Origin: Galbibacter orientalis DSM 19592
GTDB lineage: Bacteria; Bacteroidota; Bacteroidia; Flavobacteriales; Flavobacteriaceae
Reading direction: 5' to 3'
Length of the DNA: 64,000 nt
NCBI RefSeq assembly: GCF_000260115.1
Contig: NZ_JH651379.1
Coordinates: forward strand, 1,864,501 to 1,928,500
Positions 49,689 through 59,420 of the stretch are shown in pieces. The translations under genes were made by a program, and so were the position numbers. Below the pieces are notes generated by a model, which saw only the letters and a program-made list of their open reading frames with translations, made no database searches and was not told the DNA's origin. The first letter of the stretch is position 1, and each line of letters opens with the position of its first letter.

Positions 49689-50819
49689 ATGGAATTTAAG
49701 TTAAGTGGAAAAGATGCCGGAAGTAAGGCAAGGGCAGGAGTAGTAACAACCGATCATGGTGCAATTGAAACACCTATTTTTATGCCAGTTGGTACTGTGG
49801 CCACTGTAAAAGGAGTACATCAAAGAGAATTAAAAGAAGATATTAATCCTGATATTATTTTAGGAAACACCTATCATCTTTACCTAAGACCAAAAACTTC
49901 TATTATTGAACAAGCTGGTGGGTTGCATAAATTTATGAATTGGGATCGAAATATCTTAACAGATAGTGGGGGATTCCAAGTGTATTCTTTATCTGATAAT
50001 CGAAAAATTAAGGAAGAAGGAGTTAAGTTTAAAAGTCATATTGATGGCTCTTATCACTTTTTTACTCCTGAAAATGTTATGGATATTCAAAGAACCATCG
50101 GGGCAGATATTATCATGGCTTTTGATGAATGTACCCCGTATCCATGCGATTATAATTATGCGAAGCGTTCTATGCACATGACGCACCGTTGGTTAGATAG
50201 ATGCATTAAACGCTTTAATGAGACACCAGATAAATACGGATACGAACAAACATTGTTTCCTATAGTTCAAGGTTCTACTTATAAAGATTTAAGAAGACAA
50301 TCGGCCGAGTATATTGCAAATTCTGGTGCGCAAGGAAATGCGATAGGAGGGCTTTCTGTAGGGGAGCCTGCTGAAGAAATGTATGAAATGACAGAGGTTG
50401 TTTGTGAGATTCTTCCTGAAGATAAACCTCGTTATTTAATGGGGGTAGGAACTCCTATCAATATTCTTGAAAATATTGCACTTGGAATTGATATGTTTGA
50501 TTGTGTGATGCCAACAAGAAATGCTAGAAATGGAATGTTGTTTACCGCGCATGGTACAATTAATATAAAAAATAAAAAGTGGGAAGCCGATTTTTCTCCT
50601 ATCGATGAAATGGGAATTACCGATGTAGATACGTATTATACAAAAGCTTACCTAAGACATTTATTTGCTGCAAATGAATATTTAGGAAAACAGATTGCTA
50701 CAATTCATAATTTAGGGTTTTATTTGTGGTTGGTTCGTGAAGCTAGAAAACATATCTTAGCAGGAGATTTTACAGATTGGAAAAATAAGATGGTTAAGCA
50801 AATGGATAAAAGATTGTAA
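49689..50819 (+). CDS. tgt: Queuine tRNA-ribosyltransferase
   Basis: 376 aa; TPIFMPVGTVATVKGV; ILTDSGGFQVYSL; GGLSVGEP; MGVGTPINILENIALGIDMFDCVMPTRNARNG. Confidence 0.97.
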   Translation: MEFKLSGKDAGSKARAGVVTTDHGAIETPIFMPVGTVATVKGVHQRELKEDINPDIILGNTYHLYLRPKTSIIEQAGGLHKFMNWDRNILTDSGGFQVYSLSDNRKIKEEGVKFKSHIDGSYHFFTPENVMDIQRTIGADIIMAFDECTPYPCDYNYAKRSMHMTHRWLDRCIKRFNETPDKYGYEQTLFPIVQGSTYKDLRRQSAEYIANSGAQGNAIGGLSVGEPAEEMYEMTEVVCEILPEDKPRYLMGVGTPINILENIALGIDMFDCVMPTRNARNGMLFTAHGTINIKNKKWEADFSPIDEMGITDVDTYYTKAYLRHLFAANEYLGKQIATIHNLGFYLWLVREARKHILAGDFTDWKNKMVKQMDKRL

Positions 50820-50911
50820 TTTTTTAAGCTGAATACTAAATAATTTAAGCTTACAGTTTTATTAACCATAGTTGAGAGGAGTAAGTCTGAAACCCCAGAA
50901 ATAAAGAACAA

Positions 50912-51991
50912 GTGAAAATAATAGATTGGTATATTCTTAAGAGGTATTTAGCTACCTTTTTTGTTATGATAATGTTGTTCGTTCCTATTGGAATTATGAT
51001 TGACGTATCTGAAAAAGTTGATAAAATGATAGATAATGAAGCGCCTACTGCCGATATTCTATCCTATTATATTGACTTTACTTTCTATTTTGCTAGTTTA
51101 TTATTTCCAATATTTCTCTTTTTATCAATTATATGGTTTACTTCTAAGTTGGCAAATAACACAGAAGTTATTGCTATTTTGAGTTCTGGAATTTCTTTTT
51201 GGCGCTTTTTGAGACCTTATTTTATTGGAGCTTCCATAATTGCAGTATTTTCGTTTGTTATGGGAATGTTTATAGTGCCAAAAGCTAGTGAAGGCTATAA
51301 CGATTTTCGAATAAAATATTTAAAAGGGGGAAGAGATAAGGACCGAGAGACTTCGCGGGTTTTTAATCAGGTAAATGATAACGAGTATATTTATGTAAGT
51401 AGTTTTACTCCGAGTACAAAAATAGGGTACAACTTTACATTAGAACATTTTGACGGAAACGAGTTGGAATATAAAATTACGGCTAGCAATATTCGTTGGA
51501 TAGATAAAGATAGTATTTACCGTTTGAGTGGATATATGAAACGTACTATTGGAGTTAATGATGATATCCTTGAAAAGCAAAATAGACTTGATACGCTGTT
51601 TGAATTTGATTTAGACGATCTTACACCTGTTTCTTATGTGGCTGAAACAAAAAATTTATTCGAATTAAATAGTTTTATTGAAGAGCAACGTAAGAAAGGA
51701 GCTCCAAACATAAACACATATTTAGTAGTAAAATACAAACGCTGGAGTTTGCCTATTTCAGCATTTATTTTAACCATTATTGCTGTTTCTGTTTCTTCAA
51801 TGAAACGAAGGGGAGGAATGGGAGTAAATTTAGCTGTGGGAATTTCTTTGGCTTTTATCTATATTTTCTTTGATAAAGTTTTTGGAACCATGGCAGAACA
51901 ATCTAATTTCCCACCTTTATTGGCTGTTGCTATTCCTAATATTTTATTCGGTATCCTTGCGATCTACTTATTAAAAAATGCTAAACGATAA
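50912..51991 (+). CDS. LptF/LptG family (YjgP/YjgQ) permease
   Basis: KIIDWYILKRYLATFFVMIMLFVPIGIMIDVSEKVDKM; GTG start. Confidence 0.94.
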   Translation: MKIIDWYILKRYLATFFVMIMLFVPIGIMIDVSEKVDKMIDNEAPTADILSYYIDFTFYFASLLFPIFLFLSIIWFTSKLANNTEVIAILSSGISFWRFLRPYFIGASIIAVFSFVMGMFIVPKASEGYNDFRIKYLKGGRDKDRETSRVFNQVNDNEYIYVSSFTPSTKIGYNFTLEHFDGNELEYKITASNIRWIDKDSIYRLSGYMKRTIGVNDDILEKQNRLDTLFEFDLDDLTPVSYVAETKNLFELNSFIEEQRKKGAPNINTYLVVKYKRWSLPISAFILTIIAVSVSSMKRRGGMGVNLAVGISLAFIYIFFDKVFGTMAEQSNFPPLLAVAIPNILFGILAIYLLKNAKR

Positions 51992-52880
51992 ATTAAAAAA
52001 CTACCTCCATTTACATTTGGTTGTGTTTATTTGGGGGTTTACCGCTGTGCTCGGGGCACTTATAACTATAGATGCAATTCCACTTGTATGGTTTAGAATG
52101 CTTTTGGCAACATTTTTTGTAGGACTCTATGTTATGTTTAAGAAATTCTCACTTAGAGTTCCTAAAAAAGCATTGAGAACATTAATTATTGCAGGAATTA
52201 CTATTGCATTGCACTGGATCTTCTTTTTTATGGCAATAAAAGTTTCTAATGTTTCGGTAACATTGGCAACAGTATCTACAGGAGCTTTCTTTACCGCAAT
52301 TTTAGAACCTATCTTTTATAAACGTAAAATGATTTGGTATGAAATTTTTTTCGGACTTGTTGTTATTGCCGGTTTGTATATAATTTTCAGTGTAGAAACA
52401 CAGTATGTGTTAGGGATTGTTTATGCTTTAATAGCTACATTACTTTCTGCTACTTTTTCTTTAATCAACGGAAAATTAGCCAAACAATATAAGCCTTCTA
52501 TTATTTCCTTTTATGAATTAGGAAGTGGTGTTGCGTTCATAACATTATATTTATTATTTACAGGTGGTTTCTCTGCTGAATTTTTTATACTTTCGGCATC
52601 AGATTGGATGTATTTGCTGTTGTTAGCAAGTGTTTGCACGGCATATGCATTTATAGGATCTGTAAAAGTAATGAAGCTAATAAGCCCATATACAGTAATG
52701 CTTACCATTAATATGGAGCCTATTTATGGAATTGTTTTAGCTTACATGATTTTAGGATCATCAGAAAAAATGAGTGAAGGTTTTTACATAGGCGCCTTAA
52801 TTATTTTAGCTACTGTGCTGGCCAACGGTATTTTAAAGAATTCGTTGAAAAGAAATGTCTCTCTAGGGCAGGCTAAATAG
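51978..52880 (+). CDS. EamA/DMT family transporter
   Basis: 300 aa, two EamA halves: LVVFIWGFTAVLGALITIDAIPLVWFRMLLA; MEPIYGIVLAYMILG. Confidence 0.93.
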   Translation: MLNDKLKNYLHLHLVVFIWGFTAVLGALITIDAIPLVWFRMLLATFFVGLYVMFKKFSLRVPKKALRTLIIAGITIALHWIFFFMAIKVSNVSVTLATVSTGAFFTAILEPIFYKRKMIWYEIFFGLVVIAGLYIIFSVETQYVLGIVYALIATLLSATFSLINGKLAKQYKPSIISFYELGSGVAFITLYLLFTGGFSAEFFILSASDWMYLLLLASVCTAYAFIGSVKVMKLISPYTVMLTINMEPIYGIVLAYMILGSSEKMSEGFYIGALIILATVLANGILKNSLKRNVSLGQAK

Positions 52881-52895
52881 TTTAAAGTTTTATAT

Positions 52896-53882
52896 TTGTA
52901 CGCTAATAAAATTATCAAAACAAGACTCATGGAGTATTTAGATTTTGAGTTACCAATTAAAGAGCTTGAAGAACAATTAGATAAATGTAAAGTTCTCGGG
53001 TCAGAAAGCGATGTTGACGTTACTGATACATGCACTCAATTGGAAAAAAAGTTAGAAAAGACTAAAAAGGACATCTATAAAAATCTTACTGCTTGGCAGC
53101 GAGTACAATTGTCCAGGCATCCCTCAAGGCCTTACACTTTAGATTATATCAAAGCGTTATGCGGAAATACATTTTTAGAGCTTCATGGCGATAGAAATGT
53201 AAAAGACGATAAAGCTATGATTGGCGGATTAGGAAAAATAGGAGATCAAACCTATATGTTTATCGGTCAACAAAAAGGATATAATACTAAAACCCGTCAG
53301 TATAGAAACTTTGGGATGGCAAATCCAGAAGGATACCGTAAAGCGCTACGCCTAATGAAAATGGCTGAGAAGTTTGGAATTCCTGTGGTGTCATTAATAG
53401 ATACTCCAGGTGCTTATCCAGGTATTGAAGCTGAAGAAAGAGGGCAAGGAGAGGCTATTGCAAGGAATATTCTTGAAATGACACGCCTTAAAGTGCCAAT
53501 TATTGTTTTAATTATTGGTGAAGGGGCTTCTGGTGGAGCTTTAGGTATTGGAGTAGGAGATAAGGTTATGATGTTAGAGAATACTTGGTATTCTGTAATT
53601 TCTCCAGAATCTTGTTCTTCTATTTTATGGAGAAGCTGGGAATACAAAGAACAAGCAGCAGATGCACTTAAATTAACGGCTACCGATATGAAGAAATTAC
53701 ATTTGGTAGACGATATTATAAAAGAGCCACTTGGGGGGGCGCATTCCGATAGGGAAACAACTTTTAAAACCGTAGCAAAGCAAATTACTACAGTTCATGA
53801 TGAGTTGAAAAAGTTATCCCCAACAGAATTAGTAAATCAAAGAATGGATAAATATGCAAACATGGGAGTATTTAAAAATTAA
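52896..53882 (+). CDS. accA: Acetyl-CoA carboxylase carboxyltransferase subunit alpha
   Basis: [19 protein letters not shown] (start probably 52929); [58 protein letters not shown]. Confidence 0.97.
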   Translation: MYANKIIKTRLMEYLDFELPIKELEEQLDKCKVLGSESDVDVTDTCTQLEKKLEKTKKDIYKNLTAWQRVQLSRHPSRPYTLDYIKALCGNTFLELHGDRNVKDDKAMIGGLGKIGDQTYMFIGQQKGYNTKTRQYRNFGMANPEGYRKALRLMKMAEKFGIPVVSLIDTPGAYPGIEAEERGQGEAIARNILEMTRLKVPIIVLIIGEGASGGALGIGVGDKVMMLENTWYSVISPESCSSILWRSWEYKEQAADALKLTATDMKKLHLVDDIIKEPLGGAHSDRETTFKTVAKQITTVHDELKKLSPTELVNQRMDKYANMGVFKN

Positions 53883-53911
53883 ATCCCCGTATTTGTTACC
53901 TTATTGTTAAG

Positions 53912-53940
53912 ACCGGAGTTTGCGCTTCGGTTTTTTTTAC
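53912..53940 (+). terminator. Terminator after accA
   Basis: gaccggag tttgcg cttcggtttttttt. Confidence 0.7.
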
Positions 53941-54051
53941 CTTTATTAACAAGAAAAACAAGTTATTAACAACTAGTTTGTTGACAGTTAGTTAAAAACC
54001 AAGCGTTCAATTTAACCACTTTTCAGGTTACAATTATATACATTCGCATTC

Positions 54052-55593
54052 ATGGAAAAAATAAACCCGATACAAGGAATTAAAGTTGATAAATCAAATG
54101 TGATTCAGCTGGAGAAAGGTAAAATCCCTCCGCAAGCTATTGATTTAGAGGAAGCTGTATTGGGTGCAATGATGATTGATAAAAAGGGTGTTGATGAAAT
54201 TATAGATATACTTCATCCCGATGCCTTCTATAAAGATGGTCATAAATATATTTATGAAGCTGTAGTTCAGCTCTTTGAAACTTCAGAGCCAATAGACTTA
54301 TTAACAGTTTCGGCGCAATTAAAGAAGAATAAAAGATTAGAAGCTGTTGGAGGCGACTTTTACTTAATTCAGCTTACTAAAAAAGTGTCATCTTCAGCGC
54401 ATATTGAGTTTCACGCACGTATAATCTTACAAAAATACATTCAGCGAAGTCTTATTAAAATTTCTAGTGAAATTATTGAAGAGGCTTATGATGAAGGAAC
54501 CGATGTTTTTGATTTGTTAGATAATGCAGAGGCAAAATTATACGAAGTAACGCAAGGAAATATTAAAAAATCTTCAGAAACAGCACAGAGTTTGGTAATT
54601 CAGGCTAAAAAGAAGATTGAAGAAATTTCTAATAAAGAAGGTTTAAGTGGAATTCCATCTGGTTTTGATAAATTAGATAAACTTACTTCTGGTTGGCAGC
54701 CGAGTGATTTAATTATTGTAGCTGCAAGACCTGGTATGGGGAAAACAGCTTTAACACTTTCCATGGCGAGAAATATTGCTGTAAATTCCAATATTCCTGT
54801 AGCTTTTTTCTCTTTGGAGATGTCGTCAGTACAGTTAATAACACGTTTGATTTCTTCGGAAACAGGCTTGTCTTCAGAAAAATTGAGAACAGGAAAATTA
54901 GAAAAACACGAGTGGGAGCAGTTAAATGTAAAAGTAAAATCTCTTGAAACTGCACCTTTGTTTATAGATGATACACCTTCGCTTTCCATCTTCGATTTAA
55001 GAGCAAAAGCACGCCGATTAGCATCTCAGCACGGAATTAAAATGATTATTATTGATTACTTGCAGTTAATGACGGCTGGAGGGAGTCAGAAAGGAGGAAA
55101 TAGAGAGCAAGAGATTTCTACAATTTCTCGAAACTTAAAAGCTTTAGCAAAAGAGTTGAGTGTTCCTGTTATTGCACTTTCTCAGTTATCGCGTGCGGTA
55201 GAAACACGAGGAGGGAGTAAAAGACCTTTACTTTCCGATCTTCGTGAGTCGGGTGCGATTGAGCAGGATGCGGATATTGTATCTTTTATTTACCGACCAG
55301 AATACTATAAAATTGAAGAATGGGATGACGATGAACGTAGTCCAACTCAGGGACAAGGAGAGTTTATCGTTGCAAAACACCGTAATGGTGGTTTGGAGAA
55401 TATCCGTCTGAAGTTTATCGGTCAGCTTGGTAAGTTTGATAATTTAGATGACTTTGATTCGCCTTTCGAATTCCAATCTAAAATGAATGATGGCGAAGAG
55501 AATCCGTTTGCAACTAAAGATTTACCGAGTGCAGACGAAGCTTTTGGAAGCTCCATGAATCAAGACTTTGGAGAAGATGACGTGCCGTTTTAA
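54052..55593 (+). CDS. dnaB: Replicative DNA helicase DnaB
   Basis: 513 aa; PPQAIDLEEAVLGAMMIDKKGVDEI; IVAARPGMGKTALTLSMARNIA; IIIDYLQLM; LSDLRESGAIEQDADIVSFIYRPEYY. Confidence 0.97.
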   Translation: MEKINPIQGIKVDKSNVIQLEKGKIPPQAIDLEEAVLGAMMIDKKGVDEIIDILHPDAFYKDGHKYIYEAVVQLFETSEPIDLLTVSAQLKKNKRLEAVGGDFYLIQLTKKVSSSAHIEFHARIILQKYIQRSLIKISSEIIEEAYDEGTDVFDLLDNAEAKLYEVTQGNIKKSSETAQSLVIQAKKKIEEISNKEGLSGIPSGFDKLDKLTSGWQPSDLIIVAARPGMGKTALTLSMARNIAVNSNIPVAFFSLEMSSVQLITRLISSETGLSSEKLRTGKLEKHEWEQLNVKVKSLETAPLFIDDTPSLSIFDLRAKARRLASQHGIKMIIIDYLQLMTAGGSQKGGNREQEISTISRNLKALAKELSVPVIALSQLSRAVETRGGSKRPLLSDLRESGAIEQDADIVSFIYRPEYYKIEEWDDDERSPTQGQGEFIVAKHRNGGLENIRLKFIGQLGKFDNLDDFDSPFEFQSKMNDGEENPFATKDLPSADEAFGSSMNQDFGEDDVPF

Positions 55594-55609
55594 TTTATAA
55601 ACTTTACGC

Positions 55610-56170
55610 TGTAGGCTCTAAGCAATATGCGTTTCTAGTTTTCTAAAAAAATTAAATCTTTCAAAATTTAAAAGTTCAGTGTTCAGTGTTCAGTATTCAG
55701 TAAACGGTAATCAGTTTTTTATCATTCAACATTAAGCATTCAAAATTCAAAAGTTCAGTGTTCAGTAAACAGTAATCAGTTTTTTTATCATTCAACATTA
55801 AGCATTTAAAATTCAAAAGTTCAGTGTTCAGTATACGGTAATCAGTTTTTTATCATTCAACATTAAGTATTTAAAATTTAAAAGTTCAGTTTTCAGTAAA
55901 CAGTAAACAGTAAACAGTAATCAGTAATCAGTTTTTTATCATTCAACATTAAGCATTCAAAATTCAAAATTTCAGTGTTCAGTATACAGTAATCAGTTTT
56001 TATCATTCAACATTAAGCATTTAAAATTCAAAATTGAAATTCAGTTTTTTATCATTCAACATTAAGCATTCAAAATTCAAAAGTTCAATGTTTAGTAAAC
56101 GGTAATCAGTTTTTATCATTCAACATTAAGCATTCAAAATTTAAAATTCAAAATTAAATCTTTCAATTTT
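55610..56170. repeat. Degenerate heptanucleotide-period array with ~50-86 bp higher-order units
   Basis: 7-mers (GTTCAGT, AAACAGT, AATCAGT, ATTCAAC, ATTAAGC, ATTCAAA); anchor ATTCAACATTAAG at 55724, 55790, 55855, 55941, 56005, 56054, 56118. Confidence 0.92.
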
Positions 56171-56223
56171 CAACTTACTACTTTTATTGTATTTTTAAGG
56201 TTTTGTAATTAGTTTCAGTTTAT

Positions 56224-57021
56224 ATGAATCATAAAAACAAAGCGCTATTAAATATTGCGATACGAGCATCTATTGAAGCAGGGAATGAAATTCTAAAAAT
56301 ATACCATCAAAACGATTTCGGAATTCAAAAGAAATTGGATGATTCTCCTATTACCTTAGCCGATAAAAATGCAAATGCTGTTATTAATACATATTTGCAG
56401 GCTACTCAAATCCCTATTATTAGTGAGGAGAATAAAATAATGGATTATAAAACCCGTAAACAATGGAATTGTTGTTGGGTTGTAGATCCGTTGGATGGTA
56501 CAAAAGAGTTTATCAAAAGGAATGGAGAGTTTACCGTAAATATAGCTTTGGTTGAAAATAACCTTCCGATAATGGGTGTTATTTATGTTCCAGTTTCTGG
56601 CGATTTATACTTCGGACTAACTTCAGAAAAAAAGGCTTATAAAATCAATACTGTTACTTTTTCAGAAGATTTATTGGGTAAAGCTGAAGAGTTGAATGGA
56701 GCGGTTGGTGCTTCCACTGTAAAAAAAGTAATTGGGAGTAGATCTCATTTTACATCAGCAACAAAAAAATATATTGAAGAAATCAGGCAATCGGGAGAGG
56801 AAGTAGTATTTGTTTCTGTAGGAAGTTCGTTAAAATTTTGTTTCTTGGCTGAAGGAAAAGCTTCAATTTATCCTAGATTTTCTCCTACAATGGAGTGGGA
56901 TACCTGTGCGGGAGATGCTATCTGTTCTGCCGTAGGTTTAAAGGTAATAGATGCCGAGACTAAAAAACGATTAGTGTATAATAAAAAAGAGTTGGTAAAT
57001 CCTTCTTTTATTGTAAATTAA
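56224..57021 (+). CDS. cysQ: 3'(2'),5'-bisphosphate nucleotidase
   Basis: 265 aa; DSPITLADKNANAVINTYL; VVDPLDGTKEFIKRNGEFTVNIALVE; EWDTCAGDAI. Confidence 0.95.
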   Translation: MNHKNKALLNIAIRASIEAGNEILKIYHQNDFGIQKKLDDSPITLADKNANAVINTYLQATQIPIISEENKIMDYKTRKQWNCCWVVDPLDGTKEFIKRNGEFTVNIALVENNLPIMGVIYVPVSGDLYFGLTSEKKAYKINTVTFSEDLLGKAEELNGAVGASTVKKVIGSRSHFTSATKKYIEEIRQSGEEVVFVSVGSSLKFCFLAEGKASIYPRFSPTMEWDTCAGDAICSAVGLKVIDAETKKRLVYNKKELVNPSFIVN

Positions 57022-57435
57022 ATGCAAGATAAAACAAGAAAAAGACATATTGCTAAGGCTATTACTTGGCGTATTGTTGGGACAATAGATACGATTATTA
57101 TATCGTGGATTATTTCGGGAAACCCTTTTACAGGATTAAAAATCGGGTTAGCAGAAGTAGTAACCAAGATGTTGCTTTACTATTTTCATGAAAGGATTTG
57201 GTTTAAGGCAAATGTTCCTGATAGTAGAAAACGGCATGTTTTTAAAACCATTACTTGGCGACTTTTAGGAACTTTGGATACCATGATGTTAGCTTGGTTT
57301 ATTTCTGGAGACCCATTTACAGGTCTTAAAATAGGAGGTGCCGAAGTGGTTACAAAAATGGTTTTATATTATTTGCATGAACGTACATGGTATAAAATTA
57401 ACTTTGGATTGGATAAACGAAAGAATAAAATTTAA
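57022..57435 (+). CDS. DUF2061 membrane protein with tandem duplicated domain
   Basis: RKRHIAKAITWRIVGTIDTIIISWIISGNPFTGLKIGLAEVVTKMLLYYFHERIW / RKRHVFKTITWRLLGTLDTMMLAWFISGDPFTGLKIGGAEVVTKMVLYYLHERTW. Confidence 0.93.
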   Translation: MQDKTRKRHIAKAITWRIVGTIDTIIISWIISGNPFTGLKIGLAEVVTKMLLYYFHERIWFKANVPDSRKRHVFKTITWRLLGTLDTMMLAWFISGDPFTGLKIGGAEVVTKMVLYYLHERTWYKINFGLDKRKNKI

Positions 57436-57437
57436 TA

Positions 57438-58031
57438 ATGGAACCGAATATTTTTCCATATAAATTTAATATAACGCAAAGCGATAGGAATTTGCTGAAT
57501 AAACATAATTCCTTGCTTGTTTGGTTTACTGGATTATCAGGTTCTGGTAAATCTACGGTTGCAGACGCCTTAGAACAAAAATTATATTCAGAAAAAATAA
57601 GAACGTTTATTTTGGATGGAGATAACATGAGAGGGCGGCTTTGTAAGGGGTTGGATTTCAGTGAGGAAGACCGAGCAGAGAATATCAGAAGAGTGGCTGA
57701 AACAGCTAATTTATTACTGAAATCTGGGGCTGTAGTTTTGGCAAGTTTTGTATCACCCTACAAAAAAGATAGAGAATATGTAGAAAAGACAATAAAACCT
57801 AATATATTTGTCGAAGTTTACATGAATATAGGGCTTGATATTTGTAAAAAAAGAGATAAAAAAGGACTCTATAAACTGGCAGAAAGCGGAGAGTTGAAGA
57901 ATCTAACAGGGGTTAATGCTCCTTATGAGGCTCCAGAGAATGCCGATGTTGAAATTACAGAAAGCGACAGTGTTGATGGGGCTGTTGAAAAAATATATTT
58001 AGAAATTAAAGATAAGTTGTATCAGTTTTAG
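57438..58031 (+). CDS. cysC: Adenylylsulfate kinase
   Basis: VWFTGLSGSGKSTVADALEQKLY; ILDGDNMRGRLCKGLDFSEEDRAENIRRVAE. Confidence 0.95.
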   Translation: MEPNIFPYKFNITQSDRNLLNKHNSLLVWFTGLSGSGKSTVADALEQKLYSEKIRTFILDGDNMRGRLCKGLDFSEEDRAENIRRVAETANLLLKSGAVVLASFVSPYKKDREYVEKTIKPNIFVEVYMNIGLDICKKRDKKGLYKLAESGELKNLTGVNAPYEAPENADVEITESDSVDGAVEKIYLEIKDKLYQF

Positions 58032-58075
58032 TAAAATATTTTAGCTAAAAATTGATGTTAAAACTCAAAATAAGA

Positions 58076-58981
58076 ATGAGTAAGTATTATTTAAATTATT
58101 TAGACGAGTTAGAATCGGAAGCAATATATGTATTGCGAGAAGTATGGGCTCAATTTGAAAATCCTGTAATATTATTTTCAGGAGGAAAAGATTCGATAGT
58201 GGTAACTCACTTAGCTAAAAAAGCATTTTATCCAGCAAAAATTCCATTTGCATTGATGCATGTAGATACGGGGCACAATTTTCCTGAAACTATAAAATTT
58301 AGAGACGATTTAATAGAAAGTTTAGGCGTTCAATTAATTGTTGGTTCGGTTCAAGAATCTATCGATCAGGGGAGAGTTGCCGAAGAAAAAGGAAAAAGTG
58401 CTACCAGAAATGCCTTACAGATTACAACGCTTTTAGATGCTATTGAAACTAATAAAGTAGATTGTGCAATTGGAGGTGGACGTAGAGATGAAGAAAAGGC
58501 GAGAGCTAAAGAACGTTTCTTTTCACATCGAGACGATTTTGGTCAGTGGGATCCAAAAAATCAGCGCCCAGAATTATGGAATCTTTTTAATGGAAAGCAA
58601 TTTGAAGGAGAGCATTTCCGAGCTTTTCCAATAAGTAATTGGACAGAAATGGATATTTGGAATTATATCAATAGAGAAAATATTGAAATTCCGTCTTTGT
58701 ATTTTGCTCATGAGAGAGAGGTGGTAAGAAGAAGTGGTTCTTGGATTCCGTATTCAGAATTTCTGCAATTAGAAGAAAATGAAGAAGTACTTACAAAGAA
58801 AATTCGTTTTAGAACTTTAGGAGATATTACAATTACAGGAGGTATTGAGAGTGATGCCGATACTGTAGAAAAAATAGCACAAGAAGTTTCTGCAATGCGA
58901 CAAACAGAGCGTGGAAATCGTTCAGATGATAAACGCTCAGAAACAGCCATGGAAGATAGAAAGAGACAGGGGTATTTCTAG
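58076..58981 (+). CDS. cysD: Sulfate adenylyltransferase subunit 2
   Basis: LNYLDELESEAIYVLREVWAQFENPVILFSGGKDSIVVTHLAKKAF; C-term ERGNRSDDKRSETAMEDRKRQGYF. Start set to 58076 (MSKYYLNYL). Confidence 0.96.
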   Translation: MSKYYLNYLDELESEAIYVLREVWAQFENPVILFSGGKDSIVVTHLAKKAFYPAKIPFALMHVDTGHNFPETIKFRDDLIESLGVQLIVGSVQESIDQGRVAEEKGKSATRNALQITTLLDAIETNKVDCAIGGGRRDEEKARAKERFFSHRDDFGQWDPKNQRPELWNLFNGKQFEGEHFRAFPISNWTEMDIWNYINRENIEIPSLYFAHEREVVRRSGSWIPYSEFLQLEENEEVLTKKIRFRTLGDITITGGIESDADTVEKIAQEVSAMRQTERGNRSDDKRSETAMEDRKRQGYF

Positions 58982-58983
58982 AA

Positions 58984-59018
58984 AAGCTTTAAGCTGTACG
59001 CTTTATGGCATTAAGCTC
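58984..59018. repeat. Heptad tract 5' of the four-helix-bundle ORF
   Basis: aagcttt aagctgt acgcttt atggcat taagctc. Confidence 0.75.
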
Positions 59019-59034
59019 TATAGATCTAAATTGT

Positions 59035-59388
59035 ATGAGGGATTTTAAAAAATATAATATTTGGAGCTTAAGTCATGAGTTTACTTTGGAAATTTACAAA
59101 GTGACGAAGAATTTCCCTTCTGAAGAAAGATTTCAATTGATGTCTCAAATGCAGCGGGCAGCTTATTCTATTCCCTCGAACTTTAGTGAAGGATGTGGTC
59201 GGGATTCTGATAAGGACTTTAATAGATTTATTCAAGTATGTTTAGGTTCTGCACATGAGTTAGAGTATTTCATTCTTCTTTCGAAGGATTTAAATTATAT
59301 CTCTGAAGACATTTTTGATGAGTTGACTATAAAAATTAATGAGATAAAAAGTAAATTATATAATTTAAGCAAAAAGCTAATAGCCTAA
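59035..59388 (+). CDS. Four-helix-bundle protein (23S rRNA IVS / S23 family)
   Basis: MRDFKKYNIWSLSHEFTLEIYKVTKNFPSEERFQLMSQMQRAAYSIPSNFSEGCGRDSDKDFNRFIQVCLGSAHELEYFILLSKDL. ORF-track start 59005 would translate the heptad tract. Confidence 0.93.
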   Translation: MRDFKKYNIWSLSHEFTLEIYKVTKNFPSEERFQLMSQMQRAAYSIPSNFSEGCGRDSDKDFNRFIQVCLGSAHELEYFILLSKDLNYISEDIFDELTIKINEIKSKLYNLSKKLIA

Positions 59389-59414
59389 TGCGTATAGCTT
59401 ATTGCCTAAAGCCT
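59373..59414. repeat. Heptad tract at 3' end of four-helix-bundle ORF and upstream of cysN
   Basis: aaagcta atagcct aatgcgt atagctt attgcct aaagcct. Confidence 0.75.
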
Positions 59415-59420
59415 AAAATA

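Noticed and set aside
55660-56170. Possible CRISPR array (regularly recurring ATTCAACATTAAG units)
   Set aside because: Unit spacing is irregular (49-86 bp), the 'spacers' are themselves degenerate heptads rather than unique sequence, and no cas genes are present in the window.
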